The notes beneath the pieces are model-generated. The model saw nothing but the letters and a program-made list of their open reading frames with translations, ran no database searches and was not told the DNA's origin. The position numbers were made by a program, and so were the translations under genes. From Cadophora sp. MPI-SDFR-AT-0126 (taxonomy: Eukaryota; Ascomycota; Leotiomycetes; Helotiales; Ploettnerulaceae), in NCBI GenBank assembly GCA_020747065.1, contig JAGMVK010000016.1:1-64000 (forward strand): a stretch of DNA of 64,000 bases, given 5' to 3'. How positions within the stretch are numbered: the stretch's first letter is position 1; each line of letters starts with the position of its first letter. Below are positions 57,301 through 64,000 of this stretch, piece by piece.

Positions 57301-59596
57301 TGGAACAGTCAAGCTCTCTAATCTGAACTCCCTACCAGCCCATTCCCTTGCACGATCCGGAGCATCAAGCTCATTACTATAGTAGGCATCCTGATATAAC
57401 ATAGGAGGTAGGCCGAACGATTGCATATTGGAGACGACAAATCGCTTGGATGGCGGCATTACACCGAATGCGCAATTACCTCCATTCCTTGGTTTCCCAT
57501 ATTCGCTTTCCATAGTCCTCAAGACAGTCGGAATGCGCGCAGAAGCTTGACTCATGCTGGATTGCGGCGAGCTTCTTGACATTTGCCCTTGCTCTGAGAC
57601 AGAAGGAACTAATGGTGGTTCAAAAGAGACCTGCTTTTGAATCCCGGAAGGTCTGCCACTCTTTTGGCTTAACCTCAGGATTGTGTTGGGATCATTGGGG
57701 TCTTTGACGACCGGAAATCTAAGTGACTGTGTCTGGGAGCTCTCGCCTGCTTTGAGAGTTTCTTGAGACGGTTTTGAACTGGTCACTACACGAGTACTCT
57801 TGACTGAGCCATCGGCACGCTTTAGCCCAGAGAGATCCTTCTCACCATCTGCTGGGTCTGGATATTTGACCAAGCTGCCTTGCCTGGATTGAGCAACGGC
57901 GGAATAGAACATGGGAACGTCAGTCGGCTCAGCAGACTGACCATATGATACCCGCTGCCTCTTATGGTCGATAGCATCTTCATCGACTGTACTCTCAAAA
58001 GATTGTGCGCGCTTCATACTGTCGGACCGCATGGGAAGATTCTGATCCCCAGTATCTAGCGAGAAAACGATGCTCGCAGAATTTACATCTCTCCTGTGAG
58101 ACTTGGGAGAACCTGTCGAGACGTCCCGAATTTCAGCCTCAACAGTATCAAGATGATCGCCGGGTGTAGGCTCATGATCCATATCGCGCGTAGGCTGTTG
58201 AATTTCACCAGGATGCACGTCGGCCCCCTCCAGCAGGCCTCCTTTCTCTCTTTGAGATAGCTCCATCTCTCGCATCACGTCTTCATCGGAATCGTAGGGA
58301 AATTCATCCTCGCTATCAACAAGATTGATGATCTTCCCCTCGTCGACTTCTCGAATCTCCATATCATCCATATCATAATCGACGCCCGCTACGACAGTGC
58401 CCTGAGTCAAACCCAAAACAGGCCGAAGATTCTCTGGGTATAAATCTTCGACTGCCTCCAGACTCGTCTTAATAGCTGACTCTAAAGGTGTGGGCCTCAC
58501 AAATGACCCAAAAGAGATTTTGGCGCCATCACTTTTGTTCCTTTCCTCAGCAATGAGAGAGCTGACTTTCACCCGGTATTCTTCTTCGTGAATCCATCCA
58601 CCTGGCTGTGAGTTTCTGGGATCCGCTGACATTGATATCATCACATCTGCTGGAAAGGGGCTAGATCCAGGAGCAGGGTTTGTCATTCGAGATTTGCGTC
58701 GTCGAGTTTCATCTTTCCATAATCCAGCCATACTGTGAACCAGCTTTTCATCCGGTGCAAGGGGATTGAGACGTTCAATGAAATCATGATGCAGAGGTCG
58801 TGGCTTGATGTCCCCTCGGTTCAGGATATCTTGGACGCAAATGTCCACTTCCAAGGAACAATGGCTGACCCGTGGGAGAACAGATTCCTCAGTGACCAGC
58901 TCGTCAGGAATTGAGCGATCATGCCAAAGATGAGATAAATTATCGATTTCTTCGTAGTCTGGCACTGGGCTTCGAAATGTAACCCTCGAACAGTCGATAT
59001 ATCCACAGCCATACAAGTTGTAGTCCGCCATCCATTGCAGTAAGTATTGCAGATGAGCTTCGTACGGTTGGAACACCTGTCTCATGATGACACCCTGCCG
59101 AAGGAGATCTGCAAGCCTTGTCATGTACATCGGATTCAGCATGTATATCTTCAGGTAGAAGCGGTACCCCACATGGAAGCCGTAGAATGGTATGCCTTTG
59201 ACAAGAGTGATGCGTGCAACGAATTTCGCATTCCCGTCGTACATGTTACGCCGATAGCTGACAGCGAGTGCATAATCGACAGAGAGATGAAAACGATGTA
59301 TGTAGGCGCCGACTTCCTTCATATTAGCCATAGGATCTCATCTCGTACATGGATAGCCTACCATCCTCGTCAACGATGCTTCCATTGTACTCCACAAAGA
59401 GATACGGGAACGCGCCATGAATATGAGCGCAGACCCTCTGGCCTGTTTCTGTGGCTCCGAAGACTCTAATTACAGGGACCTTTGGCTCCTTAGATACCTG
59501 AGAAGGTTTGATATCACCTCGAAGCAGAGGATCGAACTGGGAAGGCGTCGACTGGTAATGATCGATACAGTTCAGTCGGACGCGAAAGAGATCCAT
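54394..59596 (-). CDS. REV3: DNA polymerase zeta catalytic subunit Rev3
   Basis: Model on the minus strand: exons 59362-59596 and 54394-59312 (1717 aa). It starts MDLFRVRLNCIDHYQ, typical of Rev3, with the N-terminal PolB region (PVIRVFGATETGQRVCAHIH, FPYLFVEY). A disordered, poorly conserved insert (about 280-800) precedes the polymerase core. Polymerase motifs: A in VLDFQSLYPSVMIAYN (about residue 1180), B in KLIANVTYGYTSASFSGRM, C in YGDTDSLFVYL (about 1343). The C-terminus holds two Cys modules: CLVCKEKLEFEGSICPKC (CysA, zinc) and CQGCSG with CDSKDC (CysB, the Fe-S cluster that binds Pol31). Pol zeta extends mismatched ends in translesion synthesis and drives most induced mutation. The 49-nt intron needs the distal acceptor (ATGAAGGAAG|TC) to keep phase. 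An upstream in-frame Met at 59641 is less likely. Divergent from SLU7. Confidence 0.96.
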
Positions 59597-59838
59597 CACG
59601 GATAATGAATCGAATCGTGACTCTCGAATTTGATCAAGCATGGCTGACGCTGTTCATCACCTCTAAAATCATGGTAATAGTGTCTAAGACAGAGTGGAGC
59701 TTGATTGAAGAAAGGCGTGTCGTTGTCTGGACGCGACACAGGACGCGAGATCCCGTGCTGATTAGATTGTCTGTTGCCTCCAAGAATCTTCCCTTCTCCA
59801 TATGTAACCACTCTCTCACCAAAACATCAACATAGAAG
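59597..59838. promoter_or_regulatory. shared REV3/SLU7 promoter
   Basis: 242 bases lie between the divergent REV3 and SLU7 starts, so both core promoters must fit here. No TATA box is evident. Confidence 0.55.
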
Positions 59839-61266
59839 ATGCCTCCAGCTGGAGCACAACCTCGAAAGCCGAATCCTCCGTCGGCCGCAAACAAGGAGGC
59901 AAACGAGTACATCCCATCCTTCATCTCAAAAAAGCCTTTCTACATCGGCGAGGAAGATGACCAGAACGATTACCTCGAACATCAACGTCTACAGAAGGCT
60001 CAAGCAGAGCAATCAAAATGGTACGATCGAGGGAAGAAGCTTGGCCCTGCTGCGACAAAGTTCCGCAAAGGCGCATGTGAGAACTGTGGTGCCATGACGC
60101 ACAAGACGAAAGAATGTTTGAGCAGACCCAGAGCAAAAGGCGCCAAATGGACAGGCCAGGATATTCAAGCAGACGAAATAATTCAAGATGTGAAAATGGG
60201 CTGGGATGCAAAGAGAGACAGGTGGAATGGCTACGATCCTAAAGAATACAGAGCTGTCACGGATGAGTATGCGGAGCTCGAGGCGTTGAAGCAGACGCAG
60301 GCAAAGAAGGACGAAGAGGAGGATGAGGGTGAAGATGGTGCGAAGTATGCCGAGGAGTCGGATATGGGAAGGCATCAGAGCACGTCTACGAAACAACTGC
60401 GAATTCGAGAGGATACGGCAAAATATCTACTAAATCTGGACCTTGACTCAGCAAAATACGATCCCAAGACGAGATCAATGGTTGACAGTGGAGCCACTGC
60501 AGATACAGCTGCAGCTTTGGTTGCTGAAGAAGGATTTATGAGAGCATCAGGAGATGCTGCTGAATTTGAAAAGGCACAAAAATATGCCTGGGAGTCACAG
60601 GAGAAAGCGGGCGATGCGAAACTTCATTTGCAGGCGAATCCTACTTCTGGGGAGTTTTATAGACGCAAGGAGAAGGAAGAAGCAGAAGCTAAGCGACGAG
60701 CTCACAAAAAGATGCTGTTGGAGAAGTACGGTGGAGACGTTAACTCGAATGCCTCGAAGCTTCACAATGCTGCTGTTGTGGAGTCAGAGAGATACCTCGA
60801 GTACGATGAGTCCGGTGCTGTCAAGGGGGCTCCAAAAGCATCGTCCAAGTCAAAGTATCCAGAAGATGTTTTCATCAATAATCACACTTCTGTATGGGGC
60901 AGTTGGTGGTCTAAATTTCGCTGGGGCTATTCTTGCTGCCATTCTCTGATCAAGAACAGCTTCTGTACTGGTGAAGAAGGCAAGAAAGCCTTCGAAGAGG
61001 CGGATATTTTGCGGACTGGTGGAGTTTTCGAAGGCTCCGAGCCTGAGCCTGAGTCTGAGCCTACGAAGGAGATCGAGTGGCAGTCGAAAGAAGTGCTTGA
61101 GAAGCTGAAGACCGAGTCTACAAGCACGTTGCTGGCCAAGAAGCGCACAGCAGAGGAAATGAAAGGTGGGGTCTCGGAAGAAGACATGGAAAACTACAGA
61201 AGGAAACGTACCGCGGCCAACGACCCAATGGCTGCCTTTTTGGGTAAGGATGAGTTACTACCGTAG
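59839..61266 (+). CDS. SLU7: pre-mRNA splicing factor Slu7
   Basis: Single exon, 475 aa. The N-terminal third is the most conserved: [38 protein letters not shown], then a CCHC zinc knuckle [14 protein letters not shown] (about residues 79-92), [15 protein letters not shown] and [19 protein letters not shown]. Further blocks: [28 protein letters not shown], and [20 protein letters not shown]. Slu7 acts at the second catalytic step of splicing, where it with Prp18 helps dock the 3' splice site; it is nuclear. Having no intron is notable because its neighbours average four. Slightly shorter than some family members; the C-terminus ([18 protein letters not shown]) is the usual one, so the gene is complete. 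Confidence 0.96.
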   Translation: MPPAGAQPRKPNPPSAANKEANEYIPSFISKKPFYIGEEDDQNDYLEHQRLQKAQAEQSKWYDRGKKLGPAATKFRKGACENCGAMTHKTKECLSRPRAKGAKWTGQDIQADEIIQDVKMGWDAKRDRWNGYDPKEYRAVTDEYAELEALKQTQAKKDEEEDEGEDGAKYAEESDMGRHQSTSTKQLRIREDTAKYLLNLDLDSAKYDPKTRSMVDSGATADTAAALVAEEGFMRASGDAAEFEKAQKYAWESQEKAGDAKLHLQANPTSGEFYRRKEKEEAEAKRRAHKKMLLEKYGGDVNSNASKLHNAAVVESERYLEYDESGAVKGAPKASSKSKYPEDVFINNHTSVWGSWWSKFRWGYSCCHSLIKNSFCTGEEGKKAFEEADILRTGGVFEGSEPEPESEPTKEIEWQSKEVLEKLKTESTSTLLAKKRTAEEMKGGVSEEDMENYRRKRTAANDPMAAFLGKDELLP

Positions 61267-61531
61267 TTGTAGACACTGCATTAGCGGGCGTTATTGGGTC
61301 TTGCATAGGGATGCGCGTCAATTATCCTGTATCTGGAATTCAAATCAGTAATCGCAGATATAATCACCTTGTTTGTGCATGGTTTCTATTGAATTTAGGT
61401 GTTGATGCTCAAAGAAGCTTTTAATGCATATCTCTAACGCCTCAAGGGATCTCCGCTCGATGTCCATTGACTAACACCGTTTACAGGAAAGAGCCCACCG
61501 TAGTCATTCATATGTCAGCTATCCTATGCAT

Positions 61532-62357
61532 CTATTCCTCATCATCATCATCTCCATCATCACCACCATCCTTCTTCTCAGCAGCCTTAGCCTTCTTACG
61601 GCGAACACGACCAGGACGTCCACCACCAAATGGCGAGCTGAGGGCGAAATCGATGTGCTTTTGGGAGTCCAGGCGAACAACGAAGGATGGGACATTGACG
61701 ATTTGCTTGCCAACTCGGATGTGTCTTTGGCGGATGAGAACACGGGCGTGGTGGATAGACTTGGCGAGACCAAGTTTGTAGACACAGGTTTGTAGACGGC
61801 GCTCCAAGAAATCCTCAATCTTCAAGGCCAACACGTAATCGAGCTTCATGCGGGATTCGTCGAGAACACCAACACGGACGAGACGGCGAATGAGGGCGTT
61901 TCCTTCGAAGAGTCGCTTGGGATCCTTCTCGTCGAGGGTGAGCAATTGACTGTGGCATGTTAGTAATGATCTGCGAAGTTGCAGATTGATTCCTACCGAG
62001 CAGCACGACGGATCTTGGAGAGGGTGAGCTGGACACGCCAGACCTCACGCTTGTTGCGGAGTCCATACTCTCCAACGAGCTTCAGCTCAGAGTCCCTAGG
62101 ACATAATCAGTGACATGTACAGAGACAAGCTCTAATACAGTGGCCAACTTACAAACGAGCAGACTCGAAGGCTATAAGAAGTTAGCAAGAAAGATCTGGG
62201 TGAGGATTTCCAAATTCAGCGCATTGAACTATTCTTCACAAGTACCACCAGCTCGCGCATCGAGTAGCAGATGTTGGAGGGAAGGGAACCCAAGGGAATC
62301 ATCAGACTTACGTCTTCTTGGGACCTTGTAGGTCTTGGAGTACGAAATTGGCGCCAT
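61532..62357 (-). CDS. RPS9: 40S ribosomal protein uS4 (Rps9)
   Basis: Model on the minus strand: exons 62312-62357, 62153-62171 (19 nt), 61997-62095, 61532-61949 (193 aa, normal for fungi). Sequence is uS4 throughout: [60 protein letters not shown], then the S4 RNA-binding fold ([40 protein letters not shown]). The C-terminus ends in an acidic Asp/Glu run (a CATCAT repeat in DNA). It binds 18S rRNA early in 40S assembly and lines the mRNA entry channel, where it contributes to decoding accuracy. Head-to-head with RPL21 over 239 bases. Confidence 0.97.
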
Positions 62358-62596
62358 TGTTGTCGCTTTTCGTGGTTGTCGGAGTCGTGGTTGAAGTTCA
62401 GAACTTTGAACGGCAATTCAGAAAATCGGAGTGTGGGAGGGCTTCCCGCGACCCGCTAGTCCACTTCCAGCTTAGAGTCCCAGGCGTAAGCGACACACAT
62501 TGGAGATCCGAAAAATTGAACCTCAGTGGAATTTCGCGATACTGAACGTTATACGACTCCAGAAATTCCCGTCGACAACCACGAAATACAGTCAAG
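62358..62596. promoter_or_regulatory. shared RPS9/RPL21 promoter
   Basis: 239 bases between two divergent ribosomal protein genes, an arrangement suited to balanced expression. I recognise no named ribosomal-gene element by eye. Confidence 0.6.
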
Positions 62597-63635
62597 ATGG
62601 GTCATCCAGCAGGTCTCCGCGCCGGTACTCGGGTATGTTATGTCTTCAAATTGTCCCACTGCGTCTCCGTCGCTCCAGAATCAGGTTGGGCAATCCTCGA
62701 ACCCTTCAACGACAAACGGCCTCATTCTAAAATCCTGGAATGATTATGGCACATTGGCACAATCTCTAACAGTCTTTCATCATAGTATGCTTTCAGCCGG
62801 GATTTCCGCAAGAAGGGTATGATCAAGTTGTCCACCTACTTGAGACAATACAAGTGAGTGCAGATGCGCTGTGCGCCTGGGATCGAAGTTGACACTGCAC
62901 AGGGTTGGAGACATTGTTGATATCAAGGCAAACGGTGCTGTCCAGAAGGGGTACGTCACGTCTTTCTATCGTATTCGCGCCGATTTCACAAGTCTTGGAG
63001 TGCTTTCGGGAACATTGGTTGGCCTCGGTGGGGGACTGGAGGACGACTTGGGGACCTCAATCATCAACCACAACAACAACAGATGGAATATATACTTACA
63101 TTTACTAGCATGCCCCACAAAGTGTATCACGGAAAGGCGAGTCATTCCAGAATCTGAGGAGTTCCTGGACATTGAGATGCGTATTGTGGGAGATCGTGGG
63201 ATACTGCGGGACATCACCTCCGAATATTGGGGCGCACGGCCAGAAATATCTCTTACGGGAGCAGCCCAAGCTGGAAAATGAGACGCGGTATTGGTATAAT
63301 TTGATGAGCGCTGTGCTAACTATTACCTTTAGACTGGAGTGATCTACAACGTCACAAAGAGCGCGGTCGGTGTCATCATCTACAAGAAGGTCAAGCATAG
63401 ATACATCGAGAAGCGAGTCAACCTACGTGTCGAGCACATCTCCTTGTCCCGATCGAGAGAGGAGTTCGTCCGCCGAGTCAAGCAAAACGCCGAGTTAAAG
63501 AAGAAGTCGAAGTCGGATGGCACCCACGTTCACTTGAAGAGACAACCTTTGATGCCAAGAGAGGCCCGGACGATTTCGATGAAGGACAACGTACCAGAAA
63601 CTGTTGTTCCGATCGCATATGAGACCACCATTTAA
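62597..63635 (+). CDS. RPL21: 60S ribosomal protein eL21 (Rpl21)
   Basis: Model: exons 62597-62632, 62786-62853, 62903-62950, 63109-63136, 63333-63635 (160 aa, the family length). Sequence: MGHPAGLRAGTRYAFSRDFR, KKGMIKLSTYLRQYKVGDIV, DIKANGAVQKGMPHKVYHGK, TGVIYNVTKSAVGVIIYKKV, RYIEKRVNLRVEHISLSRSR, then a basic tail. eL21 is a structural 60S protein near the 5S rRNA. The fourth intron (63137-63332) must start with GC (AAG|GCGAGT) because only this junction keeps HGKTGVIYNV in frame; all GT sites nearby break the phase. Four introns in a 160-codon gene is usual for ribosomal protein genes of filamentous fungi. Confidence 0.97.
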
Positions 63636-64000
63636 GCTCTCGATTTGTAGGGTTTGCTTGGGTTTCTTTGGGGTTAGGATGATTATCAGTTCGGGCAGAG
63701 GACTTTTAGCGTTGCATGACACATGGGAAATTGTGCACTATCTCAGGGAATGAGAGCTGAATTCATCGCCAAAAATACAACAAAAATGCGTACCATGGGT
63801 GAAGTGGTGACTGTCCAGAAAACGACGTGCTGTGTCCACTCCCTAAGCTTCTCTCTCTATTTGGCCAGGAACCGTATTTGTCACGCTTAAGAAAAGGCTC
63901 CCACTTCTCTTTAGGCCCTAGCAAGTGTTCCAAGAAGGAATAACTCGATGTGAAATATGCTTCGGAGCGCCCGTACCTTAGCATTGTTCATCGAGATCAC
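63636..64000. other. 3' flank of RPL21 to the window end
   Basis: About 365 bases with the RPL21 3' untranslated part. No further gene recognised. Confidence 0.5.

Overview
The window is 64 kb of a filamentous ascomycete (Pezizomycotina) nuclear genome. Genes carry many short introns (about 45-140 nt) with GT(A/G)NGT donors and CTAAC/CTGAC-type branch sites. The gene complement is eukaryotic: Mediator, APC/C, ribosomal proteins, REV3. The order APC5-COX13-APN2-HMG mating-type gene-SLA2 is the classical Pezizomycotina mating-type (MAT) neighbourhood. Class cannot be fixed from sequence alone; Leotiomycetes is my best guess. All exon models below were built by eye from splice signals and reading-phase agreement; coding lengths add up in every complete model, but no RNA evidence was available.

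Layout. 0-2.5 kb: accessory, decayed DNA with a partial Cys-rich, Ser/Thr-tailed protein and a frameshifted NACHT (NLR-type) pseudogene. 2.5-5.5 kb: a membrane-anchored WbsX-like glycosyltransferase with a second GT-A-like half. 7.8-10.2 kb: F-BAR/RhoGAP protein (Rgd1-like). 11.4-13.9 kb: sodium:solute symporter of the Dur3-like group. 14.2-15.2 kb: mitochondrial Tim44-like/mL45-type protein. 16.1-16.8 kb: eIF1. 18.5-19.0 kb: a five-exon Asterix (PAT complex) homologue. 20.7-25.3 kb: MED12/SRB8. 26.9-30.1 kb: a three-RRM Rim4-like protein with a 905-nt first intron.

33.4-49.9 kb is the MAT region: APC5, COX13, APN2, then MAT1-2-1 (HMG box, intron in the conserved Ser codon), an uncharacterised gene transcribed divergently from it, and SLA2. 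No MAT1-1 alpha-box gene is visible, so the sequenced strain looks MAT1-2 only, which suggests (does not prove) heterothallism. The uncharacterised gene between MAT1-2-1 and SLA2 is the best candidate for something undescribed here.

50.6-63.6 kb is housekeeping: an SMP-domain ER contact-site protein (Nvj2-like), DNA polymerase zeta REV3, splicing factor SLU7, and ribosomal proteins uS4 (RPS9) and eL21 (RPL21). Four head-to-head pairs share short promoters: COX13/APN2, MAT1-2-1/unknown gene, REV3/SLU7 and RPS9/RPL21. Unusual gene-structure details include an 8-nt and a 13-nt microexon, a GC-AG intron, two stop-free introns divisible by three, and an upstream ORF overlapping the MED12 start. 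I see no tRNA, rRNA, CRISPR array or intact transposon.
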